A stretch of DNA of 64,000 bases from Streptomyces sp. H27-C3 (GTDB taxonomy: Bacteria > Actinomycetota > Actinomycetes > Streptomycetales > Streptomycetaceae), in assembly GCF_030063415.1 (NCBI RefSeq), contig NZ_JASITA010000003.1, positions 269,945 through 333,944 on the forward strand, read 5' to 3'. The notes under the pieces are model-generated. The model was not told where the DNA came from. It saw nothing but the letters and a program-made list of their open reading frames with translations, and made no database searches. This document shows, piece by piece, positions 27,422-38,800 of this stretch (positions are counted from its first letter, which is position 1; the number at the start of each line of letters is the position of its first letter). The position numbers and the translations under genes were made by a program.

Positions 27422-27878
27422 TCAGTGCGTGCGGCTCACGGCCGAGGTGGTCAGCTCGGCGAGCCCAGGAAAGGCTACGCCGCGTCCCCGCCAACGCACG
27501 GCCCGCACTGCCGCCTCCCGCAGCGCCCCCGCCGCCTCGCGCCGCAAGGGGCCCCCGGCGGCCCGTACGAGGTCGGAGTAGACGCCGGCCACCCGGTCCT
27601 CCAGCTCCGCGGCGAGCCGTACGGCGGCCGCCGTACGGCACTGGAAACGGCAGCGCGTACGCCGCGGCCGCGGCCACCGGCGTCGCGCCCAGGTCCCGCA
27701 CGGTCCGCTCCAGCGCGTCACGCCGGGCGCGGTGGGCGTCGTACGCCTCCCGTGCCTCGCCCGTGCGGTCGTCGCCGACCCGGCCGCCGACGACTCCGTA
27801 CCCGTACACGGCGGCGTGCTCGGCGGCGAGCGCGGCCTGCACGGCCTGCGTCGGGTCCGGGGCTGCGCTGCTGCTCAC
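27422..27878 (-). pseudogene. Frameshifted ferritin-like (DUF4439) gene
   Basis: The gene starts with GTG at 27878 (overlapping the upstream TGA as GTGA) and encodes AALAAEHAAVYGYGVVGGRV, the opening of DUF4439 ferritin-like proteins. The homology then continues in another frame as VRLAAELEDRVAGVYSDLVRA to the stop at 27422. The switch falls near 27630-27650, in a run of GC-rich triplets (YALPFPVP in the first frame, TAAAVRL in the second), and equals one extra base. Taken together the two pieces make a normal ~150-residue protein. It is a frameshift mutation or a sequencing error; a programmed shift is less likely. Confidence 0.75.
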
Positions 27879-28447
27879 TTGGGGTCCCCCTCGGCCAGCA
27901 GATACGCGTGGGCGGCGCCGGCCGCCGCGACGGAGGCCAGCAGCCTGGCCAGCTCGGGAGGGGCGTCGACGAGCGCCACTCCGTGCGTGTCGGCGCTGCG
28001 GCGCTCCGCCGCGGCCAGCTCCTTGAGCGCCGCCCTGCGGTCGGGGGCGACGGGCGGCGCCGACGGGGAGGCGGGCATGGCCGCCGACGGCGTCGGCGAA
28101 GGGGATGAGGACGCGGGGGCGGACGGGGACGGGCCGGCGGCCGGGCCTCGCAGCGCGTCCGCCTGTTCGGCCACCGCTTCGCGCAGCGGCTTCAGGCGGT
28201 CAGCGGCGGTGGGATGCGCGGCGATGACGGCGTCGTAGTGCGCCAGCAGCTCGCGACGGGTTCGTGCGGTCTTCCGGCGCAGCGCGCCCTCCGCCAAGGC
28301 CGATTCCGCGGCGCTGCGGGCGTCCGGGGCCGAGCCCTCCCTGCCGCGCGGACCGGAGTCCTCCGCGCAAGCGGAGGTCAGCAGTCCGGCCGCCGCGGCC
28401 CCGGTCCAGCCAAGCGCACGCCTGCGTGTCGTTCCCGTGCGCCGCAC
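27875..28447 (-). CDS. Tat-exported lipoprotein, Ala/Pro/Ser-rich, function unknown
   Basis: This 190-residue protein begins with a twin-arginine signal (RRRALGWTGAAAAG) and a lipobox LTSAC, so it should be exported by Tat and lipid-anchored. A helical, Ala-rich domain (ARSAAESALAEGALRRKTARTRRELLAHYDAV) is followed by a Ser/Pro/Ala linker and a second helical segment with HAYLLAEGDPK at the end. The GTG at 28447 is preceded by GGGAG on the coding strand. It overlaps the ferritin-like gene by four bases, so the two form one operon. Paired helical segments suggest a partner role for the ferritin-like protein, which is an inference. Confidence 0.75.
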   Translation of the reverse strand: MRRTGTTRRRALGWTGAAAAGLLTSACAEDSGPRGREGSAPDARSAAESALAEGALRRKTARTRRELLAHYDAVIAAHPTAADRLKPLREAVAEQADALRGPAAGPSPSAPASSSPSPTPSAAMPASPSAPPVAPDRRAALKELAAAERRSADTHGVALVDAPPELARLLASVAAAGAAHAYLLAEGDPK

Positions 28448-28601
28448 GTGTGTCTCCCTCTGGGCTCTGCGGTGATCACCGCAGGCGAGCGTACCTGTGG
28501 GTCCGCGGGAGGCGGACGGCAACACCCCCCGGGACCGGATACCCTTTGATCTGACACGCGACGATCCACACAACAGCACACGCGGCCGAGGAGTCACCCG
28601 G

Positions 28602-29117
28602 ATGAGCACCACCCAGAGCGACAGGCTGCGCGGACTTCTGGAACCACTGGTCAGCGCAGAGGGCCTCGATCTGGAAGACATCGAGGTGTCCCGGGCAGGC
28701 AAGCGCCGCATGCTGCGTATCACTGTGGACTCCGACGACGGCGTGGAGCTGGACACCTGTGCCGAGCTGAGCCGCGCCATCTCCGAGAAGCTCGACGAGA
28801 CGGACGCGATGGGCGAGGACGAGTACGTCCTCGAAGTCGGCTCGCCGGGTGCGGACCGCCCGCTGACGGAGCACCGCCATTACGTACGCGCCACAGGTCG
28901 CCTGGTGAAGCTGCAGTTCAACGATACCGACGATACCGACGCGGCCGAAGAGCTGATCGCGCGCATTCTGACCGTGGACGACGAGGGACTCGACCTCGAA
29001 GTGCCGGGCGTCAAGGGGCGCAAGCCCAAGGCCCGCCGGGTCGCCTTCGCCGAGATCGCCAAGGCCCGCGTGGAGATCGAGTTCAACCGCAAGGACAAGA
29101 AGGAAGAGGAGGCGTAG
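28602..29117 (+). CDS. rimP: Ribosome maturation factor RimP
   Basis: This 171-residue protein helps mature the 30S subunit. The N-terminal alpha/beta domain holds [31 protein letters not shown] and the signature [11 protein letters not shown]; the C-terminal SH3-like domain follows. ATG 28602 is chosen over the longer open frame because GAGGAG sits eight bases upstream and family homology begins there. The stop is two bases before the nusA ATG. It opens the nusA-infB operon, the standard bacterial arrangement. Confidence 0.94.
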   Translation: MSTTQSDRLRGLLEPLVSAEGLDLEDIEVSRAGKRRMLRITVDSDDGVELDTCAELSRAISEKLDETDAMGEDEYVLEVGSPGADRPLTEHRHYVRATGRLVKLQFNDTDDTDAAEELIARILTVDDEGLDLEVPGVKGRKPKARRVAFAEIAKARVEIEFNRKDKKEEEA

Positions 29118-29119
29118 CC

Positions 29120-30112
29120 ATGGACATCGACGTAAAGCTCCTGAAGGGCTTGGCGAAAGAAAAGGAGATCTCCTTCGACCTGCTGGTCGAGGCGATCGAG
29201 TCGGCCCTCCTCATCGCCTATCACCGCACCGACGGAAGCCGCCGCCACGCGCGCGTGCGGCTCGACCGGGAGAACGGTCATGTGACGGTCTGGGCGAAGG
29301 AAGACCCGGCCGACCTCGAAGAGGGCCAGGAGCCCAAGGACTTCGACGACACCCCGTCCGACTTCGGCCGGATCGCCGCGAGCACCGCCAAGCAGGTCAT
29401 TCTCCAGCGTCTGCGTGACGCCGCGGACGACCTCACCTTCGGCGAGTACGCGGGCCGTGAGGGCGACGTCGTCGCCGGTGTGGTGCAGCAGGGCAGGGAC
29501 CCCAAGAACGTCCTGGTCGACATCGGCAAGCTGGAAGCCATCCTGCCGATCCAGGAGCAGGTCCCCGGTGAGGACTACAAGCACGGCCTGCGGCTGCGTA
29601 CGTACGTCGTACGGGTGGCGAAGGGCGTGCGTGGCCCGTCAGTGACGCTGTCACGCACCCACCCCAACCTGGTGCGTCAGCTCTTCGCGCTGGAGGTCCC
29701 GGAGATCGCGGACGGCTCGGTCGTCATCGAGGCGATCGCCCGCGAGGCCGGTCACCGCAGCAAGATCGCCGTACGGTCGACGCGGTCGGGCCTGAACGCC
29801 AAGGGCGCCTGCATCGGCCCGATGGGCGCTCGTGTGCGCAACGTCATGGCCGAGCTGCTCGGCGAGAAGATCGACATCGTGGACTGGTCGGACGACCCGG
29901 CTGAGATGGTCGCCAACGCACTGTCGCCCGCCCGGGTCAGCAAGGTCGAGGTCGTGGACATGTCGGCCCGCTCGGCCCGCGTCATCGTCCCCGACTACCA
30001 GCTGTCACTGGCGATCGGCAAGGAGGGGCAGAACGCCCGCCTGGCCGCCCGGCTGACCGGCTGGCGCATCGACATCCGTTCTGACACCGAGCAGCCCTCG
30101 GACCAGGACTGA
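29120..30112 (+). CDS. nusA: Transcription termination/antitermination factor NusA
   Basis: This 330-residue protein binds RNA polymerase and nascent RNA. Domains in order are the N-terminal polymerase-binding domain (~1-105), the S1 domain ([26 protein letters not shown]) and two KH domains ([26 protein letters not shown] and [23 protein letters not shown]). It lacks the C-terminal acidic repeats of the E. coli protein, as is normal in actinobacteria. AGGAGGCGTAGCC precedes the ATG. Confidence 0.95.
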   Translation: MDIDVKLLKGLAKEKEISFDLLVEAIESALLIAYHRTDGSRRHARVRLDRENGHVTVWAKEDPADLEEGQEPKDFDDTPSDFGRIAASTAKQVILQRLRDAADDLTFGEYAGREGDVVAGVVQQGRDPKNVLVDIGKLEAILPIQEQVPGEDYKHGLRLRTYVVRVAKGVRGPSVTLSRTHPNLVRQLFALEVPEIADGSVVIEAIAREAGHRSKIAVRSTRSGLNAKGACIGPMGARVRNVMAELLGEKIDIVDWSDDPAEMVANALSPARVSKVEVVDMSARSARVIVPDYQLSLAIGKEGQNARLAARLTGWRIDIRSDTEQPSDQD

Positions 30113-30187
30113 GGAAAAGTTCACGACAACAACCGTTCGATTTTTACCCCATTGGGGTGAGGTCGCTACGGGGAGGTAGACTTCATA

Positions 30188-30466
30188 GTGTCTGGCCGGA
30201 CGCATGGTCGCGCGTGCCCTGAGCGAACCTGTGTGGGGTGCCGGGAGCGAGCGGCCAAGAGCGACCTGCTGCGCATCGTGGTGATCGAGGGCGAATGTGT
30301 CCCCGATCAACGCGGTACGCTGCCCGGCCGGGGTGCGTACGTTCACCCCGCCTCTGTCTGTATCGCCCTGGCGGTCCGCCGCCGGGCGTTCGCCCGGGCC
30401 TTTCGGGGCCGGGCACCGCTCGACACCTCGGCGCTGAGCCGTTTTGTCGAGCAGGCGACACAGTAA
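30188..30466 (+). CDS. ylxR: YlxR-family (DUF448) nucleic-acid-binding protein
   Basis: This 92-residue basic protein carries the family hallmark ERTCVGCRERAAKSDLLRIV and the later GRGAYVHPASVCIALAVRRRAFARAFR. YlxR homologues sit between nusA and infB in many Gram-positives and act as RNA-binding or RNase P-associated factors. The GTG start at 30188 falls in TAGTGTCTGG without a strong ribosome site. The stop at 30464-30466 is followed by a 156-base leader before infB. Confidence 0.9.
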   Translation: MSGRTHGRACPERTCVGCRERAAKSDLLRIVVIEGECVPDQRGTLPGRGAYVHPASVCIALAVRRRAFARAFRGRAPLDTSALSRFVEQATQ

Positions 30467-30540
30467 GAACCGTAAGAAACGAACGGCACGGGTCTCCGTG
30501 CGGTCAGGTACCTCGCGAGTTGGAAGTAGGTCGAGATTGC

Positions 30541-30573
30541 GATGAGCACTCGATGAGTACGCGATGAGTACGC
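30541..30573 (+). repeat. Three tandem 11-bp repeats in the infB leader
   Basis: GATGAGCACTC is followed by two perfect GATGAGTACGC units. Each unit contains an ATG, and the array ends 49 bases before the infB GTG. It could influence initiation or leader folding; nothing further is visible. Confidence 0.75.
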
Positions 30574-30622
30574 CCATGAAGTAGCGACGGTCCGGCGGTA
30601 ACCCGGACCTAAAAGGAGCGAA

Positions 30623-33600
30623 GTGGCTAAGGTCCGGGTATACGAACTCGCCAAGGAGTTCGGTGTTGAGAGCAAGGTCGTCATGGCCAAGCTCCAAGAA
30701 CTTGGTGAATTCGTCCGTTCGGCTTCCTCGACCATCGAGGCGCCGGTAGTACGTAAGTTGACTGACGCTTTGCAGGGCCCCGGCGGCAACGCCGCGAAGC
30801 CCGCCGCGAAGCCTGGCGCGCCCCGTAAGGCAGCGCCCGCCAAGCCGTCCCCGACGGCTTCCTCGTCCGAGGCCCCGGCGGCAGCACGTCCCGCTGCTCC
30901 CAAGCCCGGCGTCCCGGCCCCCAAGCCGGCCGTTGCCGAGGCCCCGCAGAGCAGCGCCCCCGAGACGTCCGCGCCGGCCGCCGGCCCGCGTCCGGGTCCC
31001 AAGCCCGCGCCGGTCAAGCCCACCCCGGCGCCGGTGCCCGTAGCCGAGTTCTCGGCTCCGGAGCCGGCCCAGCCCGCTGCGCCCGCGCAGCAGGCCCCGC
31101 GTCCCGCCGGTGCCACTCCCGGCCCGCGTCCCGCCGCGTCCCCTGCCCGTCCGGCTCCGGCCGCCGGTCAGCGTGACGGTGGCCGTGACGGCGGCGCCCC
31201 GCGTGACGACCGCCGCGGTGGCGAGCGTCCGGCCCGTCCCGCGGGCCAGCAGGCCCCGCGACCGGGTGGTGCCCGTCCCGCGGGTCCCCGCCCCGGAAAC
31301 AACCCGTTCACGTCCGGTGGTTCCACCGGCATGGCGCGTCCCGGGGCTCCCCGTCCCGGTGGCGCCCCGCGCCCCGGCGCTCCGGCGGCTCCCGGTGGCG
31401 CTCCGCGTCCCCAGGGTGGTCCCGGCGGCGCTCCGCGTCCGCAGGGCCAGGGCGGCGCTCGTCCGTCCCCCGGCGGCATGCCCCGTCCGCAGGGCGGCGC
31501 CCCGCGTCCGGGTGGTGCCCCCGCGGGCAACCGTCCGAACCCGGGCATGATGCCGACGCGCCCCGCGGCCGGTACTCCCCGTCCCGGTGGCGGCCCCGGC
31601 GGTGGCCGTGGTCCCGGTACCGGTGGCGCTGGTCGTCCCGGTGGCGGCGCTGGTGCGGGTCGCCCCGCAGGCGGCGGCTTCGCAGGTCGTCCGGCTGGTC
31701 CCGGTGGCGGTCGACCCGGTGGTGGCGGCGGTTTCGCCGGCCGTCCCGGTGGCGGTGCCGGTGGTGGCGGCGGTTTCGCCGGTCGCCCCGGTGGCGGTCG
31801 TCCCGGTGGTCCCAACGCACGTGGTGGAACGCAGGGCGCCTTCGGCCGTCCCGGTGGGCCCGCGCGTCGTGGCCGCAAGTCGAAGCGTCAGAGGCGCCAG
31901 GAGTACGAGGCCATGCAGGCCCCGTCCGTGGGCGGCGTCATGCTGCCGCGTGGCCAGGGCCAGACGGTCCGGCTGTCGCGCGGTGCCTCCCTCACCGACT
32001 TCGCGGAGAAGATCAACGCCAACCCGGCGTCGCTCGTCGCCGTGATGATGAACGTCGGCGAGATGGTGACGGCAACGCAGTCCGTCTCCGACGACACGCT
32101 GCAGCTCCTCGCGAACGAGATGAACTACGTTCTCGAGATCGTCAGCCCGGAGGAAGAGGACCGCGAGCTTCTCGAGTCCTTCTCCATCGAGTTCGGTGAG
32201 AACGAGGGCGGCGAGGAAATGCTCGTCTCCCGTCCGCCGGTCGTGACCGTCATGGGTCACGTCGACCACGGAAAGACCCGACTGCTGGACGCGATCCGCA
32301 AGACGAACGTCGTTGCGGGCGAGGCCGGCGGTATCACGCAGCACATCGGTGCGTACCAGGTCGCCACCGAGGTCAACGGTGAAGAGCGCGCCATCACCTT
32401 CATCGACACCCCCGGCCACGAGGCGTTCACCGCCATGCGTGCCCGTGGTGCGAAGTCCACCGACATCGCGATCCTCGTGGTCGCGGCGAACGACGGTGTG
32501 ATGCCGCAGACGATCGAGGCGCTGAACCACGCCAAGGCGGCCAACGTGCCGATCGTGGTCGCGGTCAACAAGATCGACGTCGAAGGTGCCGACCCGGTCA
32601 AGGTGCGCGGTCAGCTCACCGAGTTCGGTCTGGTGGCGGAGGAGTACGGCGGCGACACGATGTTCGTCGACATCTCCGCACGGCAGGGCCTCAACATCGA
32701 GAGCCTGCTGGAGGCCGTGGTCCTCACCGCGGACGCCTCGCTCGACCTCCGTGCGAACGCGGAGATGGACGCGCAGGGTATTGCCATCGAGGCTCACCTC
32801 GACAAGGGCCGCGGCGCGGTCGCCACCGTCCTCGTCCAGCGCGGCACGCTCCGCGTCGGTGACACGATGGTCGCCGGTGACGCGTACGGCCGCGTCAGGG
32901 CGATGCTCGACGACAACGGCAACAACGTCGAGGAAGCGGGTCCTTCGACCCCCGTCCTGGTCCTGGGTCTCACCAACGTCCCCGGCGCAGGCGACAACTT
33001 CCTCGTCGTCGAAGAGGACCGTACGGCGCGTCAGATCGCCGAGAAGCGTGCGGCGCGTGAGCGCAACGCGGCCTTCGCCAAGCGCACCCGCCGGGTGTCC
33101 CTCGAGGACCTCGACTCGGTGCTCAAGGCCGGTCTCATTCAGGACCTCAACATCATCATCAAGGGCGACGCGTCCGGTTCGGTGGAGGCTCTTGAGGCTT
33201 CGCTGCTCCAGCTCGACGTCGGCGAAGAGGTCGAGATCCGGGTCCTACACCGCGGTGTGGGTGCGGTCACCGAGTCCGACATCGACCTGGCGATGGGCTC
33301 CGACGCCATCGTCATCGGCTTCAACGTCCGTGCGGCCGGTCGCGCCGCGCAGATGGCGGAGCGCGAGGGCGTCGACGTCCGCTACTACTCGGTGATCTAC
33401 CAGGCCATCGAGGAGATCGAGGCAGCCCTCAAGGGGATGCTCAAGCCGGAGTACGAAGAGGTCGAGCTCGGTACGGCGGAGATCCGAGAGGTCTTCCGCT
33501 CGTCCAAGCTGGGCAACATCGCCGGTGTCCTCATCCGCTCGGGCGAGGTCAAGCGCAACACGAAGGCGCGACTCGTCCGCGACGGCAAGGTCGTGGCGGA

Positions 33601-33754
33601 GGACCTCAACATCCAGGGTCTGCGCCGCTTCAAGGACGACGTCACCGAGATCCGCGAAGGGTTCGAGGGCGGTATCAACCTCGGCAACTTCAACGACATC
33701 AAGATCGACGACGTCATCGCGACGTACGAGATGCGGGAGAAGCCGCGCGGCTAA
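30623..33754 (+). CDS. infB: Translation initiation factor IF-2
   Basis: This 1043-residue GTPase places fMet-tRNA on the ribosome. After an N-terminal IF2N domain ([21 protein letters not shown]) comes a ~350-residue Ala/Pro/Gly-rich disordered region, including [15 protein letters not shown] repeats, then a second IF2N-like segment. The GTPase domain follows, with [16 protein letters not shown] and NKID. C-terminal domains for 50S and fMet-tRNA contact end in [10 protein letters not shown]. The GTG at 30623 follows AAAGGAGCG. Long low-complexity N termini are normal for streptomycete IF2. Confidence 0.96.
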   Translation: MAKVRVYELAKEFGVESKVVMAKLQELGEFVRSASSTIEAPVVRKLTDALQGPGGNAAKPAAKPGAPRKAAPAKPSPTASSSEAPAAARPAAPKPGVPAPKPAVAEAPQSSAPETSAPAAGPRPGPKPAPVKPTPAPVPVAEFSAPEPAQPAAPAQQAPRPAGATPGPRPAASPARPAPAAGQRDGGRDGGAPRDDRRGGERPARPAGQQAPRPGGARPAGPRPGNNPFTSGGSTGMARPGAPRPGGAPRPGAPAAPGGAPRPQGGPGGAPRPQGQGGARPSPGGMPRPQGGAPRPGGAPAGNRPNPGMMPTRPAAGTPRPGGGPGGGRGPGTGGAGRPGGGAGAGRPAGGGFAGRPAGPGGGRPGGGGGFAGRPGGGAGGGGGFAGRPGGGRPGGPNARGGTQGAFGRPGGPARRGRKSKRQRRQEYEAMQAPSVGGVMLPRGQGQTVRLSRGASLTDFAEKINANPASLVAVMMNVGEMVTATQSVSDDTLQLLANEMNYVLEIVSPEEEDRELLESFSIEFGENEGGEEMLVSRPPVVTVMGHVDHGKTRLLDAIRKTNVVAGEAGGITQHIGAYQVATEVNGEERAITFIDTPGHEAFTAMRARGAKSTDIAILVVAANDGVMPQTIEALNHAKAANVPIVVAVNKIDVEGADPVKVRGQLTEFGLVAEEYGGDTMFVDISARQGLNIESLLEAVVLTADASLDLRANAEMDAQGIAIEAHLDKGRGAVATVLVQRGTLRVGDTMVAGDAYGRVRAMLDDNGNNVEEAGPSTPVLVLGLTNVPGAGDNFLVVEEDRTARQIAEKRAARERNAAFAKRTRRVSLEDLDSVLKAGLIQDLNIIIKGDASGSVEALEASLLQLDVGEEVEIRVLHRGVGAVTESDIDLAMGSDAIVIGFNVRAAGRAAQMAEREGVDVRYYSVIYQAIEEIEAALKGMLKPEYEEVELGTAEIREVFRSSKLGNIAGVLIRSGEVKRNTKARLVRDGKVVAEDLNIQGLRRFKDDVTEIREGFEGGINLGNFNDIKIDDVIATYEMREKPRG

Positions 33755-33780
33755 GCCGTGCAGCTGATCCGTACAGCGTC

Positions 33781-33828
33781 GGTCGGGGCCGGTCGCCGGA
33801 GCGTTATTTCCGTCGATCGGCCCCGGCC
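33781..33828 (+). terminator. Stem-loop after infB
   Basis: A 14-bp stem with two G-U pairs, centred on CGGGGCCG (33784-33791) and CGGCCCCG (33818-33825), encloses an AT-richer loop. It may terminate or reduce read-through from infB into the DUF503-rbfA-truB genes. Confidence 0.6.
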
Positions 33829-33906
33829 GTTGCGTGTACGGTTCTTGTGTCCCTGCCAAGCCCTGGCGGGGACACGAACCCGCACCGGCGGGACATCCGG
33901 ACACAC

Positions 33907-34200
33907 ATGTATGTGGGGACACTGTCCTTCGATCTGCTCCTCGGCGACGTACGGTCGTTGAAGGAGAAGCGCTCCATCGTCCGCCCGATCGTCGCCGAGC
34001 TGCAGCGCAAATTCGCAGTGAGCGCGGCGGAAGTCGGGGACCAGGACCTTCACCGCAGGGCCGAGATCGGCCTGGCGGTGGTGTCCGGGGAGACGGGGCA
34101 TCTCACAGACGTACTGGACCGGTGCGAGCGAATGATCGCCGCCCGGCCCGAGGTGGAGCTGCTGTCGGTTCGACGGCGGCTGCACGGCGACGAAGACTGA
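33907..34200 (+). CDS. DUF503 family protein
   Basis: This 97-residue protein has the DUF503 pattern MYVGTLSFDLLLGDVRSLKEKRSIVRPIVAEL and EVGDQDLHRRAEIGLAVVSGE. Its gene usually lies between infB and rbfA, which fits a role near ribosome biogenesis, but its function is not established. I choose the ATG at 33907; the frame is open for 60 bases upstream with no family similarity. rbfA begins 27 bases after the stop. Confidence 0.87.
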   Translation: MYVGTLSFDLLLGDVRSLKEKRSIVRPIVAELQRKFAVSAAEVGDQDLHRRAEIGLAVVSGETGHLTDVLDRCERMIAARPEVELLSVRRRLHGDED

Positions 34201-34227
34201 AATGAAAGCGAAAGAGGAGACGGACCG

Positions 34228-34680
34228 GTGACCGACAAAGCGCGGGCCCGCAAGCTGGCCGATCGCATCCAGGTCGTGGTCGCGGAGACCCTGGACCGGC
34301 GTATCAAGGATCCGCGGCTGGGCTTCGTGACCATCACGGACGCCCGGGTCACCGGTGACCTGCGGGAGGCCACGGTCTTCTACACGGTCTACGGCGACGA
34401 AGAGGAGCGCGCCGCATCGGCGGCCGCGCTGGAGAGCGCCAAGGGCGTCCTGCGCTCCGAGGTCGGCCGGCAGACCGGGGTGCGGCACACGCCTTCCCTG
34501 GCCTTCGTCCTGGACGCCCTGCCGGACAACGCGCGCACCATGGAGGACCTCCTCGACAAGGCGCGTGCCAAGGACGCCGAGGTGCGCGAGGTGTCGACCG
34601 GCAAGACGTACGCCGGGGACGCCGACCCGTACCGCAAGGACGAAGAGGACGACGAGACCGAGGACGAAACCGCGGAATGA
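34228..34680 (+). CDS. rbfA: Ribosome-binding factor A
   Basis: This 150-residue protein has a KH-like 30S maturation fold: [50 protein letters not shown] and [17 protein letters not shown]. An acidic C-terminal tail ([13 protein letters not shown]) is common in actinobacteria. The GTG at 34228 follows GAGGAGACGG. The stop overlaps the truB ATG by four bases (ATGA), so both are coupled. Confidence 0.94.
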   Translation: MTDKARARKLADRIQVVVAETLDRRIKDPRLGFVTITDARVTGDLREATVFYTVYGDEEERAASAAALESAKGVLRSEVGRQTGVRHTPSLAFVLDALPDNARTMEDLLDKARAKDAEVREVSTGKTYAGDADPYRKDEEDDETEDETAE

Positions 34681-35576
34681 AGCGTTCCACCACGACGCCG
34701 GACGGCCTTGTCATTGTCGACAAGCCGTCCGGCTTCACTTCGCACGACGTAGTCGCCAAGATGCGCGGGATCGCCAAGACCCGGCGCGTCGGCCACGCGG
34801 GCACCCTGGACCCGATGGCCACGGGGGTGCTCGTCCTCGGCATCGAGAAGGCCACCAAGCTGCTCGGCCATCTCGCACTGACCGAGAAGGAGTACCTCGG
34901 TACGATCCGGCTCGGCCAGTCCACCATCACGGACGACGCGGAGGGCGAGATCATCGCCTCCGTCGACGCCTCCGGGGTGCGCCGGGAAGGCATCGAGGCG
35001 GGGGTCGCCGCACTGAGCGGCGCGATCATGCAGGTGCCTTCCAAGGTCAGTGCCATCAAGATCGACGGCAAGCGGTCGTACTCGCGGGTGCGCGAGGGCG
35101 AGGAGTTCGAGATCCCGGCCAGGCCGGTCACCGTCTCGTCCTTCCAGGTGCATGACGTGCGCGAGGCGGTGGCCGAGGACGGGACTCCCGTCGTCGACCT
35201 GATCGTCTCGGTGGTCTGCTCCTCCGGTACGTACATCCGCGCCCTCGCCCGTGACCTCGGCGCCGGGCTCGGCGTCGGCGGACACCTGGCCGCGCTGCGG
35301 CGCACCAGGGTCGGCCCGTACGGGCTCGACGCGGCGAAGACGCTGGAGCAGCTCCAGGCGGACTTCGCGGTCATGCCGATCGCGGACGCCGCCGCGGCCG
35401 CCTTCCCGCGCTGGGACGTGGACGAGAAGCGCGCGGGCCTGCTGACGAACGGCGTACGGCTCGACATGCCGTCGTACGAGACCAGCCCGGTCGCCGTCTT
35501 CGACCCCGAGGGGCGCTTCCTCGCCCTGGTCGAGGAGAGCCGCGGCAAGGCGAAGAGCCTCGCGGTCTTCGGCTGA
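34677..35576 (+). CDS. truB: tRNA pseudouridine(55) synthase TruB
   Basis: This 299-residue enzyme makes pseudouridine 55 in the T-loop of tRNAs. The catalytic Asp is in [16 protein letters not shown] (about residue 43), with family blocks [13 protein letters not shown]-like [17 protein letters not shown], and [17 protein letters not shown]. The C-terminal PUA-like region ends at 35576. It is coupled to rbfA and followed by a very strong terminator that closes the infB-region operon. Confidence 0.95.
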   Translation: MKRSTTTPDGLVIVDKPSGFTSHDVVAKMRGIAKTRRVGHAGTLDPMATGVLVLGIEKATKLLGHLALTEKEYLGTIRLGQSTITDDAEGEIIASVDASGVRREGIEAGVAALSGAIMQVPSKVSAIKIDGKRSYSRVREGEEFEIPARPVTVSSFQVHDVREAVAEDGTPVVDLIVSVVCSSGTYIRALARDLGAGLGVGGHLAALRRTRVGPYGLDAAKTLEQLQADFAVMPIADAAAAAFPRWDVDEKRAGLLTNGVRLDMPSYETSPVAVFDPEGRFLALVEESRGKAKSLAVFG

Positions 35577-35602
35577 CCCCAGTACGACACGCGGCGGGCC
35601 CC

Positions 35603-35642
35603 ATCGTGGAGCGGACAGCCCCCCGGCTGTCCGCTCCACGAT
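35603..35642 (+). terminator. Strong terminator after truB
   Basis: A perfect 18-bp stem (35603-35620 with 35625-35642) closes over a four-C loop, 26 bases after the truB stop. It separates truB from the following large gene. Confidence 0.9.
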
Positions 35643-35806
35643 CCCCCTCGCAAGGGGTCTGTCCACCCAGCCCCGCGAATTCACCCCAATGGGCAGGCGC
35701 TCGGAGTGAATAGAGGGTGCACTGGGGGGCGCTTTCGCTGTGCGTCCTTCTCCTGCTGATCACTCGCGACCTACCGTCGGGAAGTACGGGCGGCGGGAGG
35801 TCGGCG

Positions 35807-38800
35807 ATGGCGGTACGGGATGTGCCGGTGTCGCCGGTCACGCTGGTGCGGATCTGCGACCTGGCAGGACGCCCGCGCGGGACCGGATTCGTCGCGGACG
35901 ACCGGGGCACCGTCATCACCAGCCACGAGGCCGTCGACGGCCTGACCCGCGTCGTGCTGCACGCGCCCGGCGAGCGGACCTGCCTCGCCGAGGCCGACGC
36001 GATCACCGCGCTCCCCGAGATGGATCTCGCGCTGGTGCGCACCGAGGGGCTCGGAGTGCGGCCGGTACCGGTCACCGCCCGGGACGGGGTCGAGACGGGG
36101 ACGTACGTACGACTGGTGGCGCACGGCTGGCGTGACGCACGGGTCCTCGGCCCGGCCTCGGTCACCTACACGGCCACCGATCGTTTCCATCTGGTGGACT
36201 GCGCAGTGGAGTTGGCGATCGGGACGGCCGGCAGCGATGCGCTGCGGCTCGGCGGGGAAGCCACCGGCGGGCCCGTCGTCGACGCCGCGACCGGTGCGGT
36301 GCTCGCCGTGCTCGGCACCGCGCTGCAGTCGGGGCGCAGGGGAGCGGGCTTCGCCGTGCCACTGCGGGAAGCCGCCGCCACCGACCCGCACGGCCCGCTG
36401 GCCGAGCTGCTGCGGCGCAACGCGGCGACCGTCCCCGGTTACGGGCGCGACCTCAACCTCGCGGGCGCGCTCCAGCTCACCGCGACCTGCGTCGGATCCG
36501 TCGGCGGGCCGAGCAGCCGCCAGGACCCGGTCGAACGACCCGACATCACCCGGGAGTTCGTGTCCTTCGAGGCGTCCGCCGGTTCCCTGGTGCTCGGCCT
36601 GGTCGGCGATCCGGGGACCGGCCGCACGACGGAGCTGGCCGCGCTGGCCGCCCGGCGGGCCCAGGGCGCCGAACCGGCCCCGACGCTGTGGCTGCGCGGC
36701 GCCGATCTGCGGGCAGGTGACCGGTCGGTCGCGGACGCGATGGCGCGCGCCCTGCGGCAGGCCGGGCGGATCGTCGCCGCCTCGGGGGAGGGGGACGACC
36801 CGGCCCCGGCGACCCCCGAGCGTGTCGCACGGCTGGCTCTCGACGCCGGCCGGCCCCTGCTCGTGCTCCTCGACGGCCCCGAGGAGATGCCGCCCGTGCT
36901 CGCGCACCGACTGCCCGAATGGGCTGCGGGGACGGCGAGTTGGCTGCGGACCGCCGGGGTGCGGCTGGTCGTCGCCTGTCGGCCCGAGCACTGGGAGCAG
37001 GCCGGGGAGTTGTTCCCGCGCGGAGCGCTGCACCGGCCCGGACGCCCGGCGCGCAGGCTGCCCGCGGCCGTCCGCGTCGGTGACCTGTCCGCGCGCCAGG
37101 CGCAGCGGGCGCGCAAGCGGTACGGCATCGGGGACACGGTGCTCACGCAGCGCGACGCCCGGCATCCGCTGACGCTGCGGCTGCTGGCGGAGGTGCGGGA
37201 GGCGCTGCCGGAGGACGTCGAGGGGCGGCCGGGCCGCGACGAGGTGTTCGCCGCGCACCTGGACCTGATGTGCCTGCGGGTCGCGGTGCGGCTGGCGGCG
37301 GCGGCCCGGCCCTCGCTGCGGGGCTCGGCGGTCGGGCGGCTGGCGGCGAAGGTCTCGGGGCAGGTGCACGAGGCGGCGCGGCGGTGCCTGGGGCCTGGTC
37401 AGGGCGAGCTGGACCGCGAATCCTTCGAGGAGATCTTCCCGTGGCGTACGGGGTGGGCGTCCGCGGTGCTGACAGAGGGGCTGCTGGTGCCCGCGGGCGG
37501 TGGATACCGGTTCGCCCACGAGGAGTTCGCGGACTGGGTGCAGGGCGCGCATCTGGACCTCGACGCCGCGCTGCACGCCCTGGTCCATCGCGAGCGCGAG
37601 GACGTGCCCGGCTCCCCCGACGCATCGGATCCGGGCGCGGGTTCCGCGTCGGGCAGCGCGCGGGCGCCGGTCCGCCTCCCCTCGCGACGGGCCGCGAGCC
37701 CGCGTCCTGGCCCGCCGTACGTCCCGCCCCCGCCGGGCTCGCACGCCGACGCGGGTACTGCGGACGAGGCCGGCACCCGTCGTTCCCTGCCCGTGCCGCG
37801 GCACCGCATCGGGCCGGTCGTGCAGGCGCTGTTGCTCCTGGGCCGCGACCACGGCCCGGCTGCGTTGGCCCGCAGGCTGGAGGGCCTGATCGACGCGCTG
37901 GACAGCCTGAAGTCCCGGCCGGATCCGGCGACGAAGAGCGGCGGACCGGCGGCTGCGGGCCTGGCGGATACCGGCGCCCCAGCGGCTGTCGGAGCTGCCG
38001 AGACCCGCGATCCGGCGGCTGCCGGACCGGTCGTCACGCGCGCGGGCGACGCCAGTTGGTGGGCCGCCCATCTGCTCGGGGAGGCCCTGCTGCGCGTGGT
38101 CGACATCGAGCCGTATCTGCCCGTCCTGCGCCATCTCGCCGACCGTGTCACCGGCCGCTCCGTCCGTGAGGGCGGGCCCGAACACCTTGGCGGCTTCGCC
38201 GAGTTCGGACCCTGGTTCTGGGATGCGCTGTGGGTGGACGAGGCGGAGCGCATCGATCTGCTGCGCCGACTGGTGCCCGCCGACGGGGCGCCGGGCGGTC
38301 CCGCCCCGCAGGAGCGGTACCTGGACGCCGTCGCGCGGCTGCTCGCCGACGGGCCCGGGAACGTACAACCGTTGCTGTGCCGCTGGTTCGACGACGAGCG
38401 GCCGCTGCCAGCGGCGGACGGCGCGGCCGTACGGCCCACCGTCGCAGGGGCCGCCCAGGCACTGCTGTACGCGCGCCGCGAGCCGGCCATCGACGATCTG
38501 ACCGAGACTCTCGTCGGCTGCGCGCACCCCCGCGCCGACGAGCTGCTCGCCGCCCTCGCCGAGGAGGAGCCCTCCGCGCTCTGCCGGGCCGTCGACCGCT
38601 GGGCCCACGACGCCGAACGGCCGGGCCGGCGGGTCGCGGCCGCGGCCTACGGGCTGGCCACCGCCCCGCACGTGACGTCCGACGCCGACTGCGAGCTGCT
38701 GCGGTACGCCGCGCTCTCGCTGCTCGCGCGGCCGGCCGACGCCACCCTGCACGGCCCGGCGCTCGCCCTGCTCGTACGCGATCCGCACACCAGGTCCCGG

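Noticed and set aside
30005..32797. A 930-codon minus-strand open frame rich in Thr/Gly/Ala
   Set aside because: It is the antisense reading of nusA, ylxR and the repetitive infB N terminus; the repeats explain its regular look.
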